In this document: positions 1 to 9,037 of the stretch, piece after piece
Layout of the letters: the number at the start of each line of letters is the position of its first letter
Numbering within the stretch: the stretch's first letter is position 1
Assembly: GCA_948567375.1 (NCBI GenBank)
Contig: OX419755.1
Location: forward strand, 54,888,291-54,952,290
Source of the DNA: Lunularia cruciata
Lineage: Eukaryota; Streptophyta; Marchantiopsida; Lunulariales; Lunulariaceae
Direction of reading: 5' to 3'
DNA length: 64,000 nucleotides
Notes under the pieces: generated by a model
Told to the model about the DNA's origin: nothing
The model's database searches: none
The model's input: only the letters and a program-made list of their open reading frames with translations
Made by a program: the position numbers and the translations under genes

Positions 1-121
1 TTCACACAGAGGTTGGGACCTCTAGTGGTCGGGAGCATGACACTATTGCTCCCAAGGGCCTAGTGTAGCAGCCAATCAGTACATCTTCCACTCCTACTAC
101 AGTTACAGAGGATACTTGGGA

Positions 122-990
122 GCCAGATCTTGGACCCAAGCTTACTAGAGAGGAAAGATGGAGGGTTTGGAGGTTCTTGAGGAGTCACACGAGTTGTTTT
201 GCCTTCAGTATGAAGGATTTAGGTGCTCTGAAGGGACCTGGTATACGGATTGAGCTGACTAGCGACACACATGTTTTCCGATGTCCTTATCAATATAGTG
301 ATATGGAGAGGGCATTGATTTAGAGCCGGAGTAGTGACCTTTTTGAGGTTGGTTTGGTAGAGATTTCACATGGAGAGTATGCATCAGCAATAGTGATGCC
401 AGCCAAGAAGGATATGCATGGCAACTATATAGATAGGCGGATGGATGTGTGGAGATTACCGTCCTATCAACCAACAGACCAGGGCTGATTGGTATGCCAT
501 GCCTACACCGGAGGAGATTTTTGATGCAATTGGGCATGCAAAGGTCTTCAGTACTTTGGATCTTCGAGCGGGATATCATCAGTTGCCGATCAAGGAGGAG
601 GATAAGTCCAAGACAACATTTTGGGCTATTGATCCTCACGGTAAGGATGTGTTATATCAGTGGAGGTTCTTACCATTTGGGTTGAAGAACGCTCCTGCTG
701 AGTTCCAGAGTGTCATGGATAGGATCCTAGCTGGATTGGATTTTGCTCGGTGCTATATTGATGACATTTTGGTTTATAACACTACTGTGGAGGAGCATGA
801 GAGACAGTTGTTGGAGGTGTTTGAGAGGTTGACTCAAATTACATCTTGGGAAGTGTAGGTTCTTCCATGAGCAGGTTGAGTATTTGGGTCACACTATCTA
901 TCCCGGAGGACTTGGTGTCCAACCGACCAAGGTGGAGGCTATTGCACGTATTCCTCGGCCTACGGATGTGAGCAGAGTGTGAGCATTCCT
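122..990 (+). pseudogene. Element A reverse transcriptase, broken
   Basis: RNA-dependent DNA polymerase domain of the A polyprotein. The part before the fingers reads in frame 2 to about 440, with text such as SAIVMPAKKDMHGNYID. The frame then shifts and CGDYRPIN (448-471) opens frame 1, followed by STLDLRAGYHQLPI and FLPFGLKNAPAEFQ. The catalytic box is YIDDILVY at 754-777, with both aspartates kept. The frame breaks again near 855, after which FFHEQVEYLGHTIYPGG continues in a different frame. There is an in-frame stop near 322. It is a clear Ty3/gypsy RT and clearly non-functional. Confidence 0.88.
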
Positions 991-994
991 TGGG

Positions 995-1510
995 TTGGCA
1001 AACTTCTATCGCCGCTATGTTAGAGGATTGAGTGCCATTGCCAAGGCCTTGACGAAGCTGACCAAGCTTACACAAGAGTGGTGTTGGGGAGATGAGCAGG
1101 AGAGAGCTTTTGTAGAGCTCAAGGAGAGGTTGACATCTGCTCTTATTTTGAGGAGACCGATCAAGGGACGACCATTTCAAGTTCATACTGATTGGAGTAT
1201 GTTGGGGCTTGGAGCGGTGCTCACCCAACATGATGATGAGGGGAAGGAGTTTGTGGTGGCCTATGCTAGTCGCTCCAACAATTCAGCGGAGGTGAAGTAT
1301 AGTTCATATGAGGGAGAGTGCTTGGTAGCAGTTTGGGCAGTAGCACATTTCTGATGTTACCTATTTGGTAACCCCTTCATTCTCACCATTGATAATCAGC
1401 CGCTAAAGTGGTTGATGGATTCCGACAAGCTTTCAGGGAAGCTTGCATGATGGGCTCTGATTTTACAGGAGTATGATTTCACGGTTGTTCACAGACCTGG
1501 AGTGGTGAAC
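995..1510 (+). pseudogene. Element A RNase H
   Basis: RNase H domain following the RT thumb (AFLGLANFYRRYVRGL at about 980-1030). The core reads HTDWSMLGLGAVLTQHDDEG, where the usual TDAS has become TDWS, and continues to YASRSNNSAEVKYSSYEGECLVAVWAV. A stop at 1353 interrupts it. The stretch to about 1500 (FILTIDNQPLKWLMDSDKLSGKLA, then FTVVHRPGVVNRDADG) is the C-terminal RNase H and tether that precede integrase in Ty3/gypsy elements. In an active element this domain would degrade the RNA strand during reverse transcription. Confidence 0.85.
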
Positions 1511-2842
1511 CGTGATGCAGATGGGTTCAGTAGAAACCCATGTCCCAGCCAGCAGGATCAGACCGGAGCACGTTGGCATGGTGAGACAAATGAGGAGATG
1601 GTGCCAAGTTGGCATGCATCGGCCTTTCTGTGTATATTTGCAGAGGCTTTGGTGGTATCGCTCTCAGCACATACAAGAGGAGTTATTGAGGTCACAGATC
1701 CAGAGAGTGAAGATATCGGTACAGTTCAGCAAGACATTCATGATGATGTCTTAGTGATGGACTATCTTCGCACTGGTGTTGTGGGTGGCACAATTGGGGC
1801 CAAGGAGAGAGACCGTGTTCTTCAGCAAGCCAGACGGTTCAGATTGGAGGGTAGACACGTTTTGCGTGTATGGGAGGATGGTAGAGTGCGAGTATTACCA
1901 CTTCCATCTCAAAGACCACAGTTGGTCCGTCATGCTCATGAGGAGCTAGGACATTTTGGAGTAAAGCATACGTATAGCTTACTTCAGAGTCATTATTGGT
2001 GGCGCGGTATGCAGACCGAGGTACAGTAGTTTATTGCCAGATGTGTGGTTTGTGACCGAGTTAGAGCATCATTCAATGCTCCTATCCCATAGTTACACCC
2101 ATTACCTATCATGGGATTGGGTTACTGTTGGAGTTTGGACTTCACCGGACCTTTACCGTTGACTGTGAGACATCATCAGTATGTTTTGGTGATGGTGGAG
2201 CACTTCTCCAAGTGGATTGAGTTGGTGGCACTTCCTGACAAGTCTAGTGAAGGGACAGCTTACTTGTTACTGGATCGAGTTCTTAGTCATTTTGGTGCAC
2301 CAATTGAGGTTTTGACTGATCAGGGTACAGAGTTCTTGGGAGAGTTTCAGGTCTTGTGTGACAAGGCTTTGATTGATCACCGTACTACATCCTGAGATCA
2401 CCCTGAGGCAGATGGCTTAGCAGAGAGAGTGGTTTAGACGGTGAAGAGAGGATTGCAAAAGTATGGTTTGCAGAGAGGCCTCTTGGGAGATTGGGATCTC
2501 CAGTTACCTTGGTTGGCCATGGGCTATCGGTTCAGCCGGCAAGCCTCCTTAGTATCCTTCTCTCCATAGTTTCTACTCTATGGACAAGATCCAGATTTAC
2601 CTGCAGCTATTCGTCGAGATGCTATTGTAGTTTTGGACTTGGATGACCCCGATGTATAGATGAGCACATGTTCTCAGCGGGCAGAGATCTTTCGGAGAGT
2701 GATGCCAATGGCCTTTGAGAACTTGGCAATTGCTCAGCATAGAGATACTTTACGCTATGCTACCATTCAAGGAGGAGGTTATAGACCCTCGATCTGTCGA
2801 TTTCATCCAGGCAACTATGTATATCTACAGTAGATAGCACCG
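1511..2842 (+). pseudogene. Element A integrase, broken
   Basis: Integrase with an N-terminal HHCC zinc module: HAHEELGHFGVKH at about 1930-1970, then CVVCDR after an in-frame stop near 2028. The catalytic core has the three acidic positions. They are SLDFTG (about 2133-2150), LTDQGTEF (about 2311-2335) and, after a TGA at 2394, DHPEADGLAERVV (2397-2433). The tail to about 2830 includes AEIFRRVMPMAFENLAIAQHRDTLRYA and SICRFHPGNYVY, separated by stops. It would have inserted cDNA into the genome; it is dead here. It continues directly into the PHD-finger module. Confidence 0.85.
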
Positions 2843-3175
2843 ATGACTTTTGATGTTTCTACAGGCCACACTATCTTGAGAGTGCGCGAGGTTTTGCCAT
2901 CTGGAGTCCTTGTGTTAGAAGGACGTGATGGTGTTGTTTGGAAGGATCATGTGTGCAATTGTGCGCCATGCCACCTCCCAAACATTGATGGTACTATGGA
3001 CCCAAGCTTGGCACTTGTACGTGCAGGCTTGAGGTGTATGTTATGTGGCTCTTCTGGTGGAGCTGCTACTATGTTAGTGTGTGATAGCTGTTCGAGAGGA
3101 TGGCATATGGCATGTATGACTCCTCCCCTCACGGTGGTTCCTCAAGAACAATGGTTATGTCCTAGATGTACTTGA
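2843..3175 (+). pseudogene. C-terminal PHD-finger module of element A polyprotein
   Basis: Uninterrupted 110-codon frame at the C-terminus of the A polyprotein, ending in TGA just before the 3' untranslated tract. Residues 1-50 resemble the beta-rich GPY/F-like tail of integrase (ILRVREVLPSGVLVLEG). Residues 65-109 make a textbook C4HC3 PHD finger: Cys65, Cys68, Cys80, Cys83, His88, Cys91, Cys106 and Cys109, with a Trp two residues before the last CxxC pair. PHD fingers commonly read histone H3 tails. By analogy with the chromodomain of chromoviruses it may steer integration to particular chromatin, which is inference. All eight ligands survive although the rest of pol is broken. Confidence 0.85.
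3035..3169 (+). other. PHD finger (Cys4-His-Cys3) coding segment
   Basis: Spacing is C-x2-C-x11-C-x2-C-x4-H-x2-C-x14-C-x2-C, which fits the PHD consensus and not a RING or CCHC knuckle. It is read directly from frame 2. Confidence 0.9.
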
Positions 3176-3329
3176 CCTATAGCTAGTTCATCCTTTATAT
3201 GGTATAGATTGCAGATAGGCGACGAACGATGGGGTCCATGGCACCCGGCCTCCTGATCTTTACCCATTAGAGGGTATACCATATACTTAGAGTAGATGGC
3301 TATCTGGAGTTAGAGGGACCTAACCGCCA

Positions 3330-3341
3330 GCTAGGGGGGCA
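3330..3341 (+). other. Polypurine tract of element A
   Basis: CTAGGGGGGC-type tract just ahead of a TG that begins LTR-like sequence at 3344. This is the expected plus-strand primer position. Confidence 0.65.
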
Positions 3342-3343
3342 AT

Positions 3344-3448
3344 TGTGGCACTTTAGAGTCTATGTATGACCTATGTGTGAGTTGTGCTTCTATAGTGTAT
3401 GATGTTGACAGCAATGTATGTTGTGTAGCGATGTATAGACGCACGACA
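3344..3448 (+). repeat. Duplicated LTR tail between polypurine tract and LTR of element A
   Basis: These 105 bases start TG and end CA. They match the last ~105 bases of the adjoining LTR (about 3905-3999) and of the solo LTRs at 41455-42003 and 43792-44347. Two bases (GT) separate them from the LTR proper. Confidence 0.75.
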
Positions 3449-3450
3449 GT

Positions 3451-3999
3451 TGTCACGCCATTTGTAGTTCCGCATCTAGCTGCTTGGACATCGGAGTTCC
3501 AGTGATAGTAGTTAGAGTTATTCTAGTAGTTTCTCAAGGACTACTTTCCGACAGTCTGATTTGGTGTTTGGGGTACTGACTTCACGGTGGAGCCCACCGT
3601 CACTTTGCACCGTTTGCACCGTCAAGTGTGCCGTTAGCGGGACCGTTAGGGTTTTAGAGCTAGCTCAAGTCTAGGGGGGTACAGTTTCAAAGTGAGCTCT
3701 AGAGAGCTCACTTCTATGATGTTGAGCCTTTGAGTTCCTGGCTATGGTGGACAGAGGCCGGTGAGCGTTACCTGGATTCTCTATGCTTGAGTGAGTGTGG
3801 CTTGACTGTAATCAGTGCCCAGTTGTTGGCAGTTTATAGAGTGACAGATCAAGTACTGATCTGAGTTGAGTTGAGTTGAAAGTGTTAAACAATCTGATTA
3901 TTGTGACACTTTAGAGTCTATATATGACTTATGTGTGAGTTGTGCTTCTATGACGTTGATAGTGATGTATGTTGTGTAGCAATGTATATACACACGATA
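3451..3999 (+). repeat. 3' LTR of element A (family A LTR, 549 bp)
   Basis: Starts TGTCACGCC and ends ACACGATA, where the family consensus ends CGCACGACA. Length and both ends are set by the two solo copies further right in the window. Its last base touches element B coding sequence. It carries the element's termination or promoter signals, but I could not place them with confidence. Confidence 0.85.
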
Positions 4000-4900
4000 G
4001 TGGCCATACCTGGTTCGAAAGGCAGTTTTGTGCACATCCTCCTCTGCAATTCGGATTTGATTGTAACCGCTTCACAAGTCCAGTTTGGTGAAGTATCTTG
4101 CTCTATGGAGTTGATCTAACAGGTCATCCATGCGAGGTAAGGGGTATTTTTTCTTCACTGTTTGCTGATTGAGACCCCGATAGTCAATGCACATGCGCAT
4201 TGTACTATCCTTCTTCTTCACAAACAAGACAGGGGCCCCATATGGTGATAAGTTAGGTTGGATGAACCCTTTCTACAACATCTCCTCAATTTGAGTCTTA
4301 CACTCCTCCAACTCATGAGGTGATAGGCAATATGGGGCCTTACAAGGAGGCGTCTTCCCCGAGAGTGTCTCTATTTTGTGATCTACTCGCCTTTTTGGTG
4401 GTAATCCTGAGGGTAGATCATCGGGAAAGACATCTTGGAACTCATCTACCACATCCTTCAATTTCTCAGGAATTTGTCCATTGAGTTGTGCACTCTGGAC
4501 TTCTCTTATTAGACCCATAAAAGATCTATCGGTCTTACAGACAATTGTTGTCCCTACAACATATAGAGGCAGTTTTTGCCTGCGTGATTTTTCTTTAACC
4601 CCAATGATTGACCATTGGTGGGTTCTCACTACTTTCTTCCTCCAATCCACCATAAGGTTGTACTGCTCCATCCATGGCATGCCTAAAATTGCATCATAAC
4701 GAGCTAATTGTATCACTTGCCACTCAATTGCTTCCTGATATTCTCCTACAGAGAGGGTTACCCGTCTAGGTAATGATTCAATCCTCTCTGTTTGCCCATT
4801 TGGTAACTCTACTTCTTCACTTCCATCTCTCTCTAGATCTATTCCCAATCTTATTGCAACAGAGCAAGACAAGAAATTCTATGTTGCTCCCGGATCTATT
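4000..4900 (-). pseudogene. Element B protease and N-terminal reverse transcriptase
   Basis: An open frame at 4273-4872 covers the C-terminal part of a retropepsin-like domain (YDAILGMPWMEQYNLMVDW). It continues through the linker FQDVFPDDLPSGLPP into the RT start (KTPPCKAPYCLSPHELEECKTQ). After a stop at about 4270, RT continues as [34 protein letters not shown] and KTAFRTRYGH, ending at 4000 exactly where element A begins. The active-site triad region is shifted out of frame near 4880-4900. It would process the polyprotein and copy RNA; it is not functional here. Confidence 0.85.
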
Positions 4901-6149
4901 AATACTCTCACTTGATTACCTTCTAGGATTCCATTCACGACAATCAATTGTGAGGTTGCCTTTCAGGATCGTTATGCATTATTCTTCTTCCTTCCCTCGC
5001 TTCTCTGCTTCCTTATTGAGCCAGTAAGGCCGCAAGGTACCTTTATTGGCAATCTTCATTTTCCGAAGTGATTTCCACCTCCTCCTTGTCAATGTGCCTC
5101 TCCATGTTGTTCAAAGATTACCTGAACGAAGGCCGAGGGCCTCTAGGGAAACGAGTGCGACAATTGGTAGATATGTGCCCAATACGGCCACAATTGTAAC
5201 AATGGCGTTGTTCTCCTCGAGTCCCTTCTCCTCGTGGGACTCCATCTCTTTGTTCTTCTACCCGTCCCCGCTCCCCTTGAAGCGGTCGTGCTCCTCGATC
5301 CCGGAATCAAAGGTTGCCTAATTCCATTGGTACAAGTCTACCCATGTGTGGCATTTCTGCCCGATTATGTTGAGGTGGAGCTACTCCTTCACCTCCACCT
5401 AATGCTCTTGCTATTCTCTGCGTACAAGCAATGGCTTCAAATACCGTGCAAGGATTTTGCACCATGACTTCTTAGCGAATCCGCTCTTTCAACCCTCGTT
5501 TGAAATGGTCAAGAGCCTCTGCTGGACTCATGTCGGTAATTGCAACTTGTAGATCCAAAAAAGCCTCCACATACTCTTGTATGCTATTCTTCTATCTCAA
5601 TCCCCATAGTCGGGTTCGGGCCATCTGCACAGAATCCACCGATTGGAAATTCTTCAGCAATCCTTCTTGCATTGTTGTCCATGTGACCTCCATTCTCTCT
5701 GCCAGCATGGATTGTTCCCAAGCATCATACCATGTGAGGGCTTTATCGGTCAAGTACCCACATGCAAACACGCCTACAACATGCTTTGTGATCTCTGTTG
5801 AGAACAATCGGAAATATTGATTCATTCTCGAGATCCAATTTTCCACTACTCCCATCAAACGCTGCCCCTTATAAGGTTTGATGTTGCAGGTCTTCTTCAT
5901 CCGGAGTAGCAATGGGGCTTCATCGTTGATAGGGTTCGTAGGCACGGATGCCTCTCCAAGTACTTCAGTTGCAGGTACTGGGTTTTGAGACGGCTCTTGT
6001 TCTTGCATGGCTTGATCATTCTTGAGGATCTGCACTTGACTTTGTAATGTCTCCATGATCATCTTAATCTCTTGAAATTCATTCAGCATCCCTTGCATTC
6101 CTTGCACCAACTCTTGCAATTGCGGATCCATGGTTCTTGCAACACTCAA
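4900..6149 (-). pseudogene. Element B gag with CCHC zinc knuckle, broken
   Basis: Gag starts at ATG 6149 (MSVARTMDPQLQELVQGMQG) and is open to 5592. This part covers a coiled N-terminus and the capsid-like segment with VENWISRMNQYFRLF and ALTWYDAWEQSML, typical of plant Ty3 gag. The remainder (5590-4900) is frameshifted. A nucleocapsid knuckle CYNCGRIGHISTNC (C-x2-C-x4-H-x4-C) reads on the minus strand at about 5155-5200. Gag would form the virus-like particle and package RNA. The start was chosen because D has the same start context (MDPQLQELMQG) at 17.5 kb. Confidence 0.82.
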
Positions 6150-6720
6150 TTGCTAATGTCTACTTCAATACAGAGTCAATATAATCACTCTGGAAGGCGC
6201 ACAAACTATTGGAACTACCATGGGGACCTCAAAAGCTATCACTTGTTGATAATACTCCTCACCAAAATTCCTAACCACAAAATCTCTAAACATCAATTTT
6301 GGCCTCACTACATAGCGGATTTCTACTTGAGTGTTGTAGGGAGAGGATTTGGGACATTCATATCCATTTTATCATAATAGAATGTAGATTGTCAAATCCC
6401 ACTCTCTGTCATATATCACCACAGGTAGAATCACCGGGTTTGGTGAGTTCATCACTCTGTCCATGAATTCCACGCCAAAGTGATAAACTAGCAATACCCT
6501 CATCTGCTCACGCTGGATATACATAACCTTGATGTGGAATGGGTTTGAGAATGGAAAGCTAGGTGCAGGAAATTGGCCTCTCGGTGCATCCATCCCATTT
6601 GCTCTCTAAAGTCCTTCCTAAGTGTAGCAACTACTCTATGTTCTCCACCTCAAATTACTCAGTTTCAGTAGTTCGTGCTATTCCAAGAGGGGTGATCCAC
6701 TCTCTTGGACTAAAACACTT
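6150..6720 (-). other. Untranslated leader of element B
   Basis: Lies between the primer-binding site and the gag start. A short minus-strand frame at 6372-6593 has no recognisable domain. The matching leader in D (17543-18126) shares much of this sequence but not a conserved frame, so I treat it as leader rather than a gene. Confidence 0.6.
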
Positions 6721-6732
6721 GCTCTGATACCA
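6721..6732 (-). other. Primer-binding site of element B (initiator tRNA-Met)
   Basis: The minus strand reads TGGTATCAGAGC, the complement of the plant initiator tRNA-Met 3' end, one base inside the LTR end ...GTATTACA. Confidence 0.9.
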
Positions 6733-6733
6733 T

Positions 6734-6836
6734 TGTAATACTTCAAGGACAAGAGAAGAGAGAAAACACAGATTGCACACTCAAACAATTGATGCCCTAA
6801 GGGAGCACCTTCTCTTTTTTATATAGACAAAGAGGA
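6734..6836 (-). repeat. Shared B/D-family LTR, left fragment
   Basis: Begins TGTAATAC on the plus strand, which is the minus-strand 3' end GTATTACA. It is cut after AAAGAGGA by insertion of element C and continues at 12493. Joined length is about 733 bp. The complete LTR has perfect 8-base inverted ends (TGTAATAC/GTATTACA). Confidence 0.88.
6832..6836. repeat. Target-site duplication GAGGA, left copy (element C)
   Basis: GAGGA immediately before the LTR of C, identical to 12488-12492 after the other LTR. Confidence 0.92.
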
Positions 6837-6940
6837 TGTAAAAGACCAAATCCGGGGAGAGAAATAGGAGAATAGAAACTCACATTGGGACACTTGAATG
6901 AGGGAAAACTCCGAATGCCTAGCATGAGCTTTGGCTTTGG

Positions 6941-6950
6941 TATTTATAGG
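6941..6950 (-). promoter_or_regulatory. TATA box in C LTR (3' copy)
   Basis: The minus strand reads CCTATAAATA; the same box is at 12167-12176 in the 5' LTR. It lies downstream of the heat-shock-element-like dyads, as expected for a U3 promoter. Confidence 0.6.
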
Positions 6951-7090
6951 TAGCATACAAGGCCCTTGAGAAGCTTCTCAAGAAGCTTCTTCAAGCCACT
7001 TTCTTAGAGTGCAAGCCAAGTTAACTAGGAAGTTTCTTAAGAAGCTTCCTTCTAGAAGCCGCCTACTTGGCGTACAAGCTAAGCTAGTTA

Positions 7091-7117
7091 GAAGCTTCTA
7101 GAAGCTTCCTTCTAGAA
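7091..7117. promoter_or_regulatory. Heat-shock-element-like dyad array in C 3' LTR
   Basis: 7091-7108 is GAAnnTTCnnGAAnnTTC, four perfect alternating 5-bp HSE units, followed by further TTC and GAA half units. More dyads (GAAGCTTC) lie between 6970 and 7175. Confidence 0.5.
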
Positions 7118-7262
7118 GCTACTTACTTAAGATGCAAGCTAAGCTAACCGGGAAGCTTCCCAAGAAGCTTTCTAGATACTTCCGGAATATTCTAGGCTAA
7201 TTTGTCTTATGTGTTACTTCGTGAGCCCAATTGACTTCGTCGTTAAACTCCATATTGTTACA

Positions 7263-7275
7263 TATTCCCCCGCCA
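7263..7275 (-). other. Polypurine tract of element C
   Basis: The minus strand reads GGCGGGGGAATA directly before the LTR start TGTAACA. Confidence 0.85.
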
Positions 7276-7299
7276 CTAGTTGGTGACGTCCTTGTCGCT

Positions 7300-7490
7300 A
7301 GTGAAGCTTTGAATTCCTGGATGGCCGTCTGTGCATTTTGGAGGTGAGAAAGAGGTTCCCAGGTGGCATCATGAAGGGGATATCCTTTCCAAAGGACCTT
7401 GTACTCCGTATGTTGGTGATGGCCTCGTTGAATGTGGCGACGCGCAAGGATACAATCAACTTTGTACTCCTCATGATCATTGATAGGGAT
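7300..7490 (-). pseudogene. Chromodomain at C-terminus of element C integrase
   Basis: The minus strand reads EEYKVDCILARRHIQRG, EYKVLWKGYPLHDATWEPL and LQNAQTAIQEF, a chromodomain with the aromatic and acidic positions expected (Y, W, W, E). It lies in a different frame from the upstream GPY/F module (7500-7717), so one indel near 7500 separates them. Chromodomains of chromoviruses bind methylated histone tails and bias integration to heterochromatin. Its C-terminal end runs almost into the polypurine tract. Confidence 0.88.
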
Positions 7491-7499
7491 AGGAAGAGG

Positions 7500-8878
7500 G
7501 GGAGGTTGGACTCGAGAGGAAAAAGAAGAGGGTTAGGAACAAAGGGTTTCAACTTGGAAACATGAAAGACAGGATGGATACGCATGTGACAAGGCAAGGC
7601 AAGACAATAAGCAACAGGAGAGACAATTTGGGTGATATCAAAGGGTCCTATCCAATTAGGAGCAAGTTTACGAACTTGGGTATCAAGTGGGAGAGGGAGG
7701 TTACTAGAGGATAGCATGACTTTATCACCGACTTCAAAGGTAAGATCGCGACGATGGTGGTCCGCATATTGTTTTTGGCAATTTTGAGCAACAAGGAGGT
7801 AAGACTTGGCTTATTGGAGAGATTGGGATATAGTGGTCAAGAATGTGGAAGTATGAGGAACCTAAGATGGAGGGGGAGCAAGAAGAGAATCTGGAACAAG
7901 CGGATCTTGGCCAAAATTGAGAAAGAAAGGAGAGAATCCGGTGTTTGCCTGTTTGGAATTGTTGTAGGAAAATTTGGCAGTGGCAAGACATTCATCCCAA
8001 TTGGTATGGTGGACATTGACAAATGCACGCAACATATCTTCCAATGTGCAATTTGCATGTTCGGTTTGTCCATCAGTTTGAGGATGATAGGCCATGGACA
8101 AAGCAAGCTTGGTGCCAAGTATCTGAAAGAGTGCTTGCCAAAACTTCTTGGTAAAGCAAGGATCATGGTTGGAGATGAGTACACGTGGCATTCCATGATG
8201 CTTGAAAACATTGTCAAAGTAGATTTGCGCTAAGGTTGGAGCATCCACAGTATCACAGGTTGGTGCCAAGTGGATTTGCTTACTAAGCTTATCCACAAAC
8301 ACCACAATGGCGGTGTGTCCTTGTTTTGTCTTTGGCAAGGATGTGATGAGATCTAAGCTCACATGCTCCCAACAAGCTGATGGAACGGCAAGCGGTTGAA
8401 GGAGTCCACCCAACTTTTGGTTGCTGGCCTTGTTACGTTGGCAACTCTCACACGATTGGACAAATTCTCAAATATCCCGTGTCATGTTGGGCCACCATCA
8501 TTGATGTTGGAAGGTACCCAAGGTCTTGTCCACATCCATGTGACCAGCGATTGGTAAATCATGGGCTTCTTGAAGGCGCACAAGTCGAAGATCACCTTTG
8601 GTTGGAACATAGATCCGGTCCGCATGGAATAGAAGGCCTTCCTTGAAGGAGAAGGTGTTGTACTCCTTATCACCTGTTGTTAGCCGACCATGTACCATTT
8701 GGAAGAAGGGATCTTGCTGTAGAGCTAACCAAAACTCATTATGAATCTTAGGATCAATTGACACCGTTGTAATTGCTGCCGTGATGAGAGGAAGAGACTT
8801 CAAATCAGGTCGTTGTGATAGAGCATCAGGGATGACATGGAACCGACCTGGTTTGTACTCAAGTTTGATGTCAAACAA
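7500..8878 (-). pseudogene. Element C integrase
   Basis: Frame 8498-8878 carries the RNase H tail (FDIKLEYKPGRFHVIPDALS) and the zinc-module start (EAHDLPIAGHMDVDKTL). Frame 7862-8413 is the catalytic core, with SLDLITSLPKTKQG, SNHDPCFTKKFW (usual D-R-D changed to N-H-D) and DGQTEHANCTLEDML holding the glutamate. Frame 7298-7717 includes the GPY/F module (LAPNWIGPFDITQIVSP, HPVFHVSKLKPF). Short breaks near 8415-8500 and 7720-7860 separate the pieces. Integrase would insert the element cDNA; at least two frame changes inactivate it. Confidence 0.88.
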
Positions 8879-9037
8879 TTGGAGTTGCTCTTCCCATCGA
8901 TGATGTCAACTCTTCATGTGCTCTAGGTGTAAGGTCTGCAACAATGGCTTGTGATCAGTTTGCATGATCACTTGTTTCCCCAAGAGATAATGCCTCCATA
9001 CCTTGGTGGCATATACCATTGCAAGTTGTTCCCGATC

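Larger units (their letters stand above)
1..3999 (+). mobile_element. Element A: Ty3/gypsy retrotransposon, 3' part, PHD-finger type
   Basis: Only the 3' two thirds lie in the window; the 5' LTR and gag are off the left edge. Order is RT, RNase H, integrase, C-terminal PHD finger, polypurine tract, a short duplicated LTR tail and the 3' LTR. The RT-RNase H-integrase order places it in Ty3/gypsy (Metaviridae). The reading frame is broken by several stops and shifts, so it cannot make a full polyprotein. Its right edge at 3999 abuts codons for TAFRTRYGH of element B on the other strand, so A sits inside B's RT. The left flank is outside the window, so the target duplication cannot be checked. 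Confidence 0.9.
4000..6733 (-). mobile_element. Element B internal region (Ty3/gypsy), cut by element A
   Basis: Minus-strand gag, protease and the first part of RT, running from the primer-binding site at 6721-6732 leftwards. RT stops mid-domain at 4000, where A is inserted; the rest of B should lie left of the window. It closely resembles D in gag start, zinc knuckle and protease wording, so the two are the same family. Its LTR is the one at 6734-6836 plus 12493-13122. Confidence 0.85.
6837..7262 (-). repeat. 3' LTR of element C
   Basis: The minus strand reads TGTAACAATATGG to ...TTTTACA. It contains a cluster of GAAGCTTC dyads (about 6970-7175) upstream, in element sense, of a TATA box at 6941-6950. 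It differs from the 5' LTR by about 18 substitutions. Confidence 0.92.

Noticed and set aside
259-639. Minus-strand frame of 126 codons opposite element A's RT
   Set aside because: Shadow of the RT on the plus strand; no domain, and the plus frame has clear RT motifs.
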